Shown here piece by piece: positions 57,142 through 64,000 of a stretch of DNA of 64,000 nucleotides. A model generated the notes under the pieces. That model did not search any database, was not told the origin of the DNA, and saw only the letters and a program-made list of their open reading frames with translations. Made by a program: the position numbers and the translations under genes. Source of the DNA: Pareuzebyella sediminis (GTDB lineage: Bacteria > Bacteroidota > Bacteroidia > Flavobacteriales > Flavobacteriaceae); NCBI RefSeq assembly GCF_008367235.1, contig NZ_VTZS01000002.1, positions 868,001 to 932,000 on the forward strand. Reading direction: 5' to 3'. Position 1 is the first letter of the stretch. Each line of letters opens with the position of its first letter.

Positions 57142-58383
57142 TTAAAGCCCGATGATTTTTCCTGTAGAGCCTTCTCTCGTCATCCGTAGCTCATATATAT
57201 GCTGGGGCTCTAGGCCTGGTTCTTTTCGATGTGAAACAAAGAGTACCGTGGTTTGACTTTCGCTGGCAAATTTATTGACCAGGGCTACAAATAGCGCTGC
57301 ACTTGCATCATCCAATCCTGCTGTTGGCTCGTCCAAAATGAGTAGTGGTGGATGCTTGATCATGGCCCTGGCACACATAATTAGCCGCTTTTGACCCATG
57401 GAGAGATCATGAAACAGGGTGTCTTTGATTTCCCAGAGGCCTAAGAGTTGCAACCATGCCTTTGCCGTGCGTGATTGTATTTCGGTAGGTTTCACATATA
57501 GGCCTATTGAATCGGTCAAACCGGAAATGAGCATATGCAACACAGAATGGTAGCCCGTGAATTTATCGGTCATTGATGGTGTGAAATAACCGATTTTCTT
57601 TTTGATTTCCCAGACACTTTCACCCGTTCCTTTTTTGCGCCCAAAAATATAGAGATCTTGACCATAACCCTTAGGATTTTCCCCGGTAATCATGGAAAGA
57701 ATCGTTGTTTTTCCACTACCATTTTTTCCGCGAAGCTCCCAGAACTCCCCTTTTCTTATGGTCCAATCGATTTGGTGGAGTATGGGTTTGCTGCCGTAGC
57801 GAACATCAACTTTTTTTAGATCGATCAAAATATTGTTTTCCGTCGAAAAAGAAACGGGAGAGGGGGGTATATTTCCGTTAAAAGCCTTAGACTCCTCTAT
57901 CGCCAAAGCCTCTTTTTTAGTATTGAAAAATGATAAACTATGGCCGTCGAGCCGACCAAATATATTGATGAAGGGCAGTAGGTCAATCCTTCTGCTTATA
58001 AACTGGACCATCGCAATTTGATTCGAGACGCTCAAGAGCTGAATCTTTAATTCCGCTTGGGTGTCAATATCTAAATTGTCAAAGGGGTTGTCCAGAACCA
58101 AAAAATCCGGCCGCTTCTCCATTATATGTTTTAACAATGCCTTTTTTTGTTCGCCACTCGACATTGATTTTAAGGACTGTCGGGTATGTGAAGTGATAGT
58201 TTTGGTGCCGTGCCTGTCTTCATTATCTATAAGGCGTTCGACGGCTATTTTAGAAAATAGTGCACCTTGCCTATCCTTAAGCTCTTGGAAGTCATCAGGT
58301 GGCTGCCCTCCCAACAACCTATCGATCAAATCATTCTTGCGGGAAGTGTTATCGATGAATATTGCCCAGTGTTTTTGCCTCAT
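57142..58383 (-). CDS. ModF-like tandem ABC ATPase, N-terminal copy degenerate
   Basis: A 413-residue protein with two ABC ATPase domains. The C-terminal one is complete: Walker A RGKNGSGKTTI, signature LSMGQKRLIM, Walker B LLILDEPTAGLD. The N-terminal one has the signature SMSSGEQKKALL and Walker B FLVLDNPFDNLD, but the Walker A position reads NTSRKNDLID without the G-x-G-K-S pattern, so it probably no longer binds ATP normally. The layout is that of ModF/PhrA. It starts in a 4-bp overlap (ATGA) with the GNAT gene. Confidence 0.83.
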   Translation of the reverse strand: MRQKHWAIFIDNTSRKNDLIDRLLGGQPPDDFQELKDRQGALFSKIAVERLIDNEDRHGTKTITSHTRQSLKSMSSGEQKKALLKHIMEKRPDFLVLDNPFDNLDIDTQAELKIQLLSVSNQIAMVQFISRRIDLLPFINIFGRLDGHSLSFFNTKKEALAIEESKAFNGNIPPSPVSFSTENNILIDLKKVDVRYGSKPILHQIDWTIRKGEFWELRGKNGSGKTTILSMITGENPKGYGQDLYIFGRKKGTGESVWEIKKKIGYFTPSMTDKFTGYHSVLHMLISGLTDSIGLYVKPTEIQSRTAKAWLQLLGLWEIKDTLFHDLSMGQKRLIMCARAMIKHPPLLILDEPTAGLDDASAALFVALVNKFASESQTTVLFVSHRKEPGLEPQHIYELRMTREGSTGKIIGL

Positions 58384-58898
58384 ATATTTACTCTATAAAT
58401 ATGGACTATGTTGTCATGGTACATAGTGGTTTTATCGAGCTCCATACCAGTTTTCAAGGCGACACTTTGCGAAGCTATATTGTCTACTTGAATTATGGAG
58501 ATCAATGAATTGGCTAATTGATTTTTTCCTGCAAATATCCTACATTTTTTAGCCGCTTCGGTGGCAAATCCTCTTCCCCAATACAACGGCAAAATAGAGT
58601 AGCCCATTTCCAATTCCTGAATGGTATCAACAGTTTGAGGAAGCAGTCCACAAAGTCCAATTAACTTGTCCGTACTTTTCAGGATTAACGCATTCATGCC
58701 TCCTCGACCTTCTTTATATCGTCTAAAGGTACTCTCAAACTGTTGTTGACAAGCAGTTACCGGTTCCTCCGGCAATCCTTTCCAATGGACGGAAGTACGT
58801 TTGTCTTGATGAAAGGGTAACCATGTTTCGAAATCGGAAACTTGAAGTTTTCTGAACCGAAGTCTTTCCGTTTGTTGGCCGACTAATAAAAGGTTCAT
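58380..58898 (-). CDS. GNAT-family N-acetyltransferase
   Basis: A 172-residue acetyltransferase of the RimJ/RimL group: ERLRFRKLQVSDFETWLPF start, acetyl-CoA loop GYSILPLYWGRGFATEAA, and NIASQSVALKTGME. It transfers an acetyl group to a protein N-terminus or small amine. Its stop overlaps the start of the ModF-like gene, so both are translated together. Confidence 0.87.
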   Translation of the reverse strand: MNLLLVGQQTERLRFRKLQVSDFETWLPFHQDKRTSVHWKGLPEEPVTACQQQFESTFRRYKEGRGGMNALILKSTDKLIGLCGLLPQTVDTIQELEMGYSILPLYWGRGFATEAAKKCRIFAGKNQLANSLISIIQVDNIASQSVALKTGMELDKTTMYHDNIVHIYRVNI

Positions 58899-58904
58899 CG
58901 AGAG

Positions 58905-59393
58905 TTATAGTTTTTCGAAGGCGATACTATCCCCTACCTCTACTCCCCATTTTTCGACCAAGCCAGCATTGACTTCCAAAACGTATTGAACAGGTACTTT
59001 TGAAGAGACACTTGATTCATCGTAAGGTTGGGCGTTCTCTTGAATATTGGCGATGCTATGATTTTTTTTTATAAAAATGAGATCTAAGGGAATTTCGGTA
59101 TTTTTCATGTAGAAAGAATGCATGGCCTCATCGGGGAAAATGAACAGCATACCCTCAGAAAGCTTCATAGCGCTTCGATACATAAGGCCTGTTTGCGTTT
59201 CATAATCAGAATCGGCAATCTCAATATCAATAGTGGCAAGCAAAGAATCCTTTTTTGAGTCAAAAATTTGTAGTGCACCTTCCTTCTTGAAGATAATCGG
59301 CTCGGTTTTGATTATTTTTTTCGGACTGTCTTTGCAAGACAGCAGACCGATAAAGCCGATTAGCAAATAATGGATAACTTTTAAGTTCCTCAT
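58905..59393 (-). CDS. DUF192 lipoprotein
   Basis: A 162-residue lipoprotein (lipobox GLLSC) with the DUF192 core: TQTGLMYRSAMKLSEGMLFIF, MHSFYMKNTEIPLDLIFI, VLEVNAGLVEKWGVEVGD. The family is small and of unknown role, a beta-barrel-like fold with exported members. It is 6 bp upstream of the GNAT gene and probably in its operon. Confidence 0.87.
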   Translation of the reverse strand: MRNLKVIHYLLIGFIGLLSCKDSPKKIIKTEPIIFKKEGALQIFDSKKDSLLATIDIEIADSDYETQTGLMYRSAMKLSEGMLFIFPDEAMHSFYMKNTEIPLDLIFIKKNHSIANIQENAQPYDESSVSSKVPVQYVLEVNAGLVEKWGVEVGDSIAFEKL

Positions 59394-59474
59394 TCTTCAA
59401 ATAATTTTACGGGAAACTCTGTAGTACAGGTAGTAAGAGATAAGCAAAAGAAACCCGTTTTACTGAAATATTTT

Positions 59475-60431
59475 CTAGTTAGCTTTTGGTCTGAACATGA
59501 AATAAAGTCCTATCAAAATGAACGGAATGCTAAGCCATTGACCTGTAGATAAAAGCCCTAGAGATTCTTCAAAGCCTCCTTGACTTTTCTTGACAAATTC
59601 TACAAAAAATCTTATAGTCCAGAGTAAGACAAGAAATAGGCCGAATAAAAATCCTTTTTGATTCTTTTTATCTGTTTTCCAGTACAGAAAGTAGAGTGCA
59701 ATAAATACAAAAATATAGGCAAATCCTTCGTACAATTGTGTTGGATGACGGTAGGGTATCTGGGCAAGATATTCAGAAAACTGCGGATTGTTTTCCAAGG
59801 CATCGTATGCCGCATTGACCGTTTTTTCTTTGGTTATTCCAAGAGCCTTCGAGGGGTGCATATCGTCGGAATCACGAATGAATTTAGTTGCGAAAACGAA
59901 AGATTCGTCCGTTACCTTTCCGTTGATTTCTGAATTGAAGAAGTTGCCCAAACGAACGCAAAAGGCACCAATTGCAAACGGAATGACCATTCTATCTAGC
60001 AACCATAGGGTATCCATATCAGGGTATTTGCGCGAGTAAAGGTACGTGCCGATCAAGACCCCTATAATTGCACCGTGGCTTGCCAAACCTGTAAAGCCGG
60101 TAAATTCATATCCGTTTATTATTCCAAAAAGAGCACTGCCGGAACTCTCGCGTATGGGTAATAATATTTCGATCAGATGGTTTTGATAATAAGGCCAATC
60201 ATAAAAAAAAACGTGCCCCAAACGTGCCCCTAACATAGTGGCTAGAACAGTGTAGATAAATAATGAATCGAGTTGTTCTACCGTTTTCTTTTCACTTAGA
60301 AAAATGCGTTTCATTAAAAACCAACCTAGGGCAAAGGCAGTAATCCATAGTAAGTTATAATACTTGATCTGTAATGGGCCGAGGGTGAAAAGCGTCTCGT
60401 GCGGATTCCAGATAAAACTTAAGAAGTGCAT
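59475..60431 (-). CDS. lgt: prolipoprotein diacylglyceryl transferase
   Basis: A 318-residue membrane enzyme. It starts with the substrate-binding Gly-rich helices (LGPLQIKYYNLLWITAF) and contains GARLGHVFFYDW and the signature VRLGNFFNSEINGK; the seven helices are present. It adds a diacylglyceryl group to the lipobox cysteine, the first step in lipoprotein maturation. This fits the many lipoproteins in the window. Single gene with normal length. Confidence 0.95.
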   Translation of the reverse strand: MHFLSFIWNPHETLFTLGPLQIKYYNLLWITAFALGWFLMKRIFLSEKKTVEQLDSLFIYTVLATMLGARLGHVFFYDWPYYQNHLIEILLPIRESSGSALFGIINGYEFTGFTGLASHGAIIGVLIGTYLYSRKYPDMDTLWLLDRMVIPFAIGAFCVRLGNFFNSEINGKVTDESFVFATKFIRDSDDMHPSKALGITKEKTVNAAYDALENNPQFSEYLAQIPYRHPTQLYEGFAYIFVFIALYFLYWKTDKKNQKGFLFGLFLVLLWTIRFFVEFVKKSQGGFEESLGLLSTGQWLSIPFILIGLYFMFRPKAN

Positions 60432-60555
60432 GTAGTATATTTTTGAGAGGACTAAGATAAGGAAATCGAATTGGGATTCTGAATTTTAAATGGTCATAAG
60501 CTTTAATTTCATATACGACCTTTATCTAAAATGAAGACGTCTGACCCTGCTTTGC

Positions 60556-60801
60556 TCAAGGTACCGGGTCATATCCTTTGCCGCCCCAAGGGTTGCAACT
60601 GAAAATGCGCCTTATCGATAACCACCCGCCTTTGAACAAGCCATGTTTTTTAAGGGCTTCAAGCGTGTATTGCGAGCATGTAGGCGAGTATCTACAAGTT
60701 GCGGGCGTATAGGGCGATATGGCTAGTTGATAGAACCTTACCAACATAACGAATGGTGCTATCAGTACTTTTTTCAAATTCATTTTCCGTGCAAAAAACA
60801 T
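60556..60801 (-). CDS. yidD: membrane protein insertion efficiency factor
   Basis: An 81-residue YidD family protein: [20 protein letters not shown] and [13 protein letters not shown], with the conserved Cys pairs, then [17 protein letters not shown]. It helps YidC insert membrane proteins. An alternative start is ATG at 60783. Next to cysS (10 bp) on the same strand. Confidence 0.94.
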   Translation of the reverse strand: MFFARKMNLKKVLIAPFVMLVRFYQLAISPYTPATCRYSPTCSQYTLEALKKHGLFKGGWLSIRRIFSCNPWGGKGYDPVP

Positions 60802-60811
60802 GGCCTATACC

Positions 60812-62293
60812 TTAGGAAAGACTAAATGTTGTTCCTTCTTTCCCGTCCTTTAACTGAATGCCCAATTCGGCCAATTGGTCCCTAATTTTATCGGAAGTTT
60901 CAAAGTCTTTGTTTTCCCGGGCCTCTTTTCTGAGGCCGATCAGAATTTCTACTACTGATGAGAGTTTATTCGAATCTTCGGTGCTTCCTGTTTTCTTTTC
61001 GAGGCCTAAAATGTCAAAAATAAAAGCGTTCATGGCCTGAACCAATAGTTCTTTGTCGGACGCAGTAATAGTTTCATGACCCTCTTTAATAAGGTTGATA
61101 TGTCTTACGGCATCGAACAGTTTCGCAATGAGAATAGGCGTGTTAAAATCATCGTTCATGGCATCGTAGCACTGTTGTTTCCAATCTAAAACGTCGAAGT
61201 CCGAGCTATTGCCACTTTGAATAATTGGTAGCAGGTCAAGTGCCTCCATAAGTCGATTGAATCCTTTTTCCGAGGCCGAAAGTGCGTCGTTGCTAAGATC
61301 GAGTATACTGGCGTAATGGGCCTGCATCATAAAAAAACGAACTACGGTGGGTGCAAAAGGTTTACTCAGAATATTATTTTCTCCTGTAAAAATTTCCCCG
61401 GGCAAAATATTGTTTCCTGTTGATTTTGCCATTTTTCTACCATTCATGGTAAGCATGTTGGCATGTAACCAATAATTGACCGGTGAATGCCCATAACTGG
61501 CTTCTGCCTGTGCAATTTCACATTCGTGGTGAGGAAATTTTAAGTCCATACCACCACCATGAATGTCAAAGGTTTCTCCAAGATATTTCGTGCTCATGGC
61601 AGTACATTCTAAGTGCCAACCAGGAAAACCATCTCCCCAAGGAGAGGGCCATCGCATGATGTGCTGTGGTTCGGCTTTTTTCCAGAGTGCGAAGTCTTGT
61701 GGGCTCTTCTTGTCATCTTGGGCCGTTAGCTCGCGGGTATTGGCAATCATGTCTTCCAACTTTCGACCACTTAGCTTGCCATACTCATTGGTTTTACTAA
61801 ATTGGACGACGTCGAAATAGACCGACCCATTTATTTCGTACGCATAGCCCTTTTCTATAATATCCTTTATGATTTCTATCTGTTCGATAATATGTCCGGT
61901 AGCTGTTGGTTCAATGCTTGGAGGCAATAAGTTGAACTTCTCAAGAATGTTATGAAAATCGATGGTATACCGTTGAACCACCTCCATAGGTTCTAACTGT
62001 TCCAATCGCGCTTTTTTTGCGATTTTATCCTCTCCATCCTCGGCATCGTCGACCAAATGTCCGGCATCGGTAATATTTCGCACATAGCGTACCTTATAGC
62101 CTAAGTGGCGTAAATACCTAAAAATCATATCGAAAGACATAAAGGTGCGGCAGTTGCCCAAATGCACATTGCTATATACGGTCGGGCCGCAGACATACAT
62201 TCCGATATGTCCTTCGTTTAAGGGTTCGAGCACTTCTTTTTTTCCGGTGAGGGAATTGTGGACTTTTAGCTTTTGGCTTTGATACAGTTGCAT
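60812..62293 (-). CDS. cysS: cysteinyl-tRNA synthetase
   Basis: A 493-residue class I synthetase. The HIGH site reads HLGNCRT, the KMSKS site KMAKSTGN, and zinc ligands are in [18 protein letters not shown] and [10 protein letters not shown]. It attaches cysteine to its tRNA. Length normal. It lies 14 bp downstream of folE and 10 bp upstream of yidD on the same strand, so the three are likely cotranscribed. Confidence 0.97.
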   Translation of the reverse strand: MQLYQSQKLKVHNSLTGKKEVLEPLNEGHIGMYVCGPTVYSNVHLGNCRTFMSFDMIFRYLRHLGYKVRYVRNITDAGHLVDDAEDGEDKIAKKARLEQLEPMEVVQRYTIDFHNILEKFNLLPPSIEPTATGHIIEQIEIIKDIIEKGYAYEINGSVYFDVVQFSKTNEYGKLSGRKLEDMIANTRELTAQDDKKSPQDFALWKKAEPQHIMRWPSPWGDGFPGWHLECTAMSTKYLGETFDIHGGGMDLKFPHHECEIAQAEASYGHSPVNYWLHANMLTMNGRKMAKSTGNNILPGEIFTGENNILSKPFAPTVVRFFMMQAHYASILDLSNDALSASEKGFNRLMEALDLLPIIQSGNSSDFDVLDWKQQCYDAMNDDFNTPILIAKLFDAVRHINLIKEGHETITASDKELLVQAMNAFIFDILGLEKKTGSTEDSNKLSSVVEILIGLRKEARENKDFETSDKIRDQLAELGIQLKDGKEGTTFSLS

Positions 62294-62307
62294 GCGATAA
62301 TCAACGA

Positions 62308-62988
62308 TTAGAAGTTGGTATCAAGATTTAGGTAATCCAAGAACTCGCGACGTGAGGCTTCTTCTTTGAATTTCCCCCCATACTCGGCGGTTACCGTACT
62401 GCTCTCAATATCGCGTATGCCCCGGGAATTAACACATAGATGTTTGGCATCAATAACACAGGCTACATCTTCGGTTTTCAAAACCTGTTGCAATTCCCTG
62501 ACAATTTGAATGGTTAAACGTTCTTGTACCTGAGGTCTTTTCGCAAAATAGTCAACGATACGGTTCATTTTCGAAAGCCCCACCACGCTACCGCTTGAAA
62601 TATAGGCAATGTGTGCCTTGCCCACTATAGGCAGTAAATGGTGCTCGCAAGTGGAATAAAGGGTTATGTTCTTTTCCACCAACATTTCACCATACTTGTA
62701 TTTATTTTTAAAGGTTGACGATTTTGGTTTCCGGTCTGGGTGTAGTCCTCCAAATACTTCACTTACGAACATTTTGGCCACTCTATTTGGCGTACCCTTG
62801 AGGCTGTCATCGTCGAGATCAAGACCTAAAGTGAGCATGACCTCACGAATGTTTTCAGTGATACGGACAATCTTTTCTGCGTCGTTCAAGACAAAAGCAT
62901 CTTTTCTCATAGGGGTCTCCTCTGATGTTGAAAAATGATCGCTGCCGGTCTCTTCAAATTGTTTTTCCAATGTGCTGTCGATTTTCAT
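62308..62988 (-). CDS. folE: GTP cyclohydrolase I
   Basis: A 226-residue GTP cyclohydrolase I, the first step of folate/pterin synthesis. Zinc ligands and active residues are seen in [20 protein letters not shown] and [17 protein letters not shown], with the [13 protein letters not shown] helix between. A ~45-residue N-terminal extension precedes the domain. First gene of the folE-cysS-yidD group; the right-hand 140-bp gap holds its promoter. Confidence 0.96.
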   Translation of the reverse strand: MKIDSTLEKQFEETGSDHFSTSEETPMRKDAFVLNDAEKIVRITENIREVMLTLGLDLDDDSLKGTPNRVAKMFVSEVFGGLHPDRKPKSSTFKNKYKYGEMLVEKNITLYSTCEHHLLPIVGKAHIAYISSGSVVGLSKMNRIVDYFAKRPQVQERLTIQIVRELQQVLKTEDVACVIDAKHLCVNSRGIRDIESSTVTAEYGGKFKEEASRREFLDYLNLDTNF

Positions 62989-63127
62989 ACTAACTATGGG
63001 CTAAAACGGAGTGCAAAGATATACATAATATGACACTTTACGCCCGATATATTGTGATACACAACATAAAATTGGAGGATGGAAGAGCTATCCACTATTT
63101 TTACCTTGCCCCAGAGTTGAACCTACT

Positions 63128-64000
63128 TATGAAGTATTCCCAAATATTTTTATATCTAGTATTATTTCTCAGTATTGGCGCTAAGGCTCAAGTATCTGCA
63201 GATTGTAGTAATGCAGTACCTATCTGTAATGATACTCCGGTTAATGGCGGTACGATGGGGTTCGGTGTTGACGATTTTGGGGGTGCTGCCACAAGCGGCT
63301 GTCTTGAAGTTACCCTCAGTGGTTCTATAGAGTCAAATTCGGCCTGGTATCGTTTTCGAACAGGTGCGTCGGGTCAGTTGGGTTTTAACATAGGTATTGA
63401 TACTACCGAAGACTGGGATTTTGCGCTGTATATGGCCAATGATTGTAATAATCTGGGAGAACCGGTACGCTGTAATTTTTTCGATAATCAAGATGAAAAT
63501 AGGTTTATCGGGGTAGGGGAAGATCCCTCAGGTGAATCTATGAATGTACAGTATGAAGATTGGTTACAAGTAAGCCCAGGAGAGGAATACTATCTGCTCA
63601 TCAATAATTTCAGTAATAGCAATTCGGGTTTTTCTATTCAGTTCTCAGGTCAGATTTTTGTTACCAACCCCTATGATGCTCTTGATTGTTCTATTATTAG
63701 CAATTTATTGGGGCCACCGGTGTCAGCCTGTGAAGGCAGTGCCGTGATACTCGATGCAACCACTTCCAACGCAACTACATATAACTGGTTCGTAGACCAA
63801 GGTAGTGGTTTTACTCAAATTGTGGGCTCACATAATGAAACGCTTCAGGCATTGTCTGCAGGCCAATACCGTGTTGAGGTGGTTAGACCATCGGGTAATA
63901 TTATTAGCGAGGTTCAAGTGGCTTTTTCCCCAATGCCAATTGCCCATTCGGTTGCCGATGATTTTTCGTGCTCCGGGGAGGGCGAATATGACTTGGCACA
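63128..64000 (+). CDS. large secreted adhesin-type protein, 3' partial
   Basis: An open frame from ATG at 63128 runs unbroken to the window edge (291 codons). It begins with a signal peptide (MKYSQIFLYLVLFLSIGAKAQ) and a domain starting CSNAVPICNDTPVNGGTMGF, then VSPGEEYYLLINNFSNSNSGFSIQFSG and an Ig/PKD-like part. This layout is typical of large gliding- or attachment-related proteins that end in a type B sorting domain of the type IX system; that end is outside the window. Nearest signal upstream: divergent folE. Confidence 0.8.

Overview
The window looks like chromosome from a marine member of the Flavobacteriaceae (Bacteroidota). The evidence is a fused secDF gene, an SO2930-like diheme cytochrome, DUF2911, NIPSNAP and DUF3857 proteins, many signal-peptide lipoproteins, four S1 sulfatases, the start of a large adhesin of the type exported by the type IX system, start regions rich in A and T with few strong Shine-Dalgarno sites, and a tmRNA tag GESNYALAA. 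The genus cannot be fixed from the sequence alone. Zobellia-, Maribacter- or Arenibacter-like genomes would fit.

Region 1 (1-5340) is a possible signalling locus. A subtilisin-like S8 peptidase and a membrane-anchored TPR-CHAT cysteine peptidase read rightward. They converge on an ECF sigma factor and a single-pass TPR protein laid out like an anti-sigma factor. Proteolytic release of the sigma factor is my main hypothesis for an undescribed system here. Region 2 (5341-10524) is accessory DNA: 1.6 kb without genes but with several inverted repeats, a type II toxin-antitoxin pair with tandem palindromes upstream, a collagen-like lipoprotein, and a tyrosine integrase that abuts the 3' end of ssrA (tmRNA), a classic integration site. 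Region 3 (10525-13214) holds ssrA, a structured GC-rich intergenic segment, a saccharopine dehydrogenase-like enzyme and a 212-bp tandem repeat made of REP-like hairpins.

Region 4 (13215-21057) is a sulfatase region: three S1 sulfatases (two translationally coupled, one abutting a secreted PHP phosphoesterase), with DUF1361, OMPLA and DUF1801 genes between them. No SusC/SusD pair is present. Region 5 (21112-34156) mixes housekeeping genes (kdsA, typA, ftsE) with a polyphosphate group: a ROK polyphosphate glucokinase and two tandem PPK2 kinases, separated by a fourth sulfatase. Region 6 (34425-47585) is mostly envelope genes: a 1007-residue TPR protein paired with a plugless TonB-receptor-like barrel, a thrombospondin-type-3/diheme cytochrome fusion, an OmpA-family protein, NIPSNAP, an XRE/DUF2975 pair, a NYN-LOTUS protein, an amidohydrolase and DUF2911.

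Region 7 (47870-64000) is core genome: asnB, gyrB, mdh, secDF, a ModF-like ABC protein, GNAT, DUF192, lgt, yidD, cysS and folE, ending in a large secreted protein cut by the window edge. Convergent or isolated genes are often separated by clear intrinsic terminators (42080, 46987, 49584, 52174, 57073). All assignments were made by reading translations and motifs; no database search was possible.
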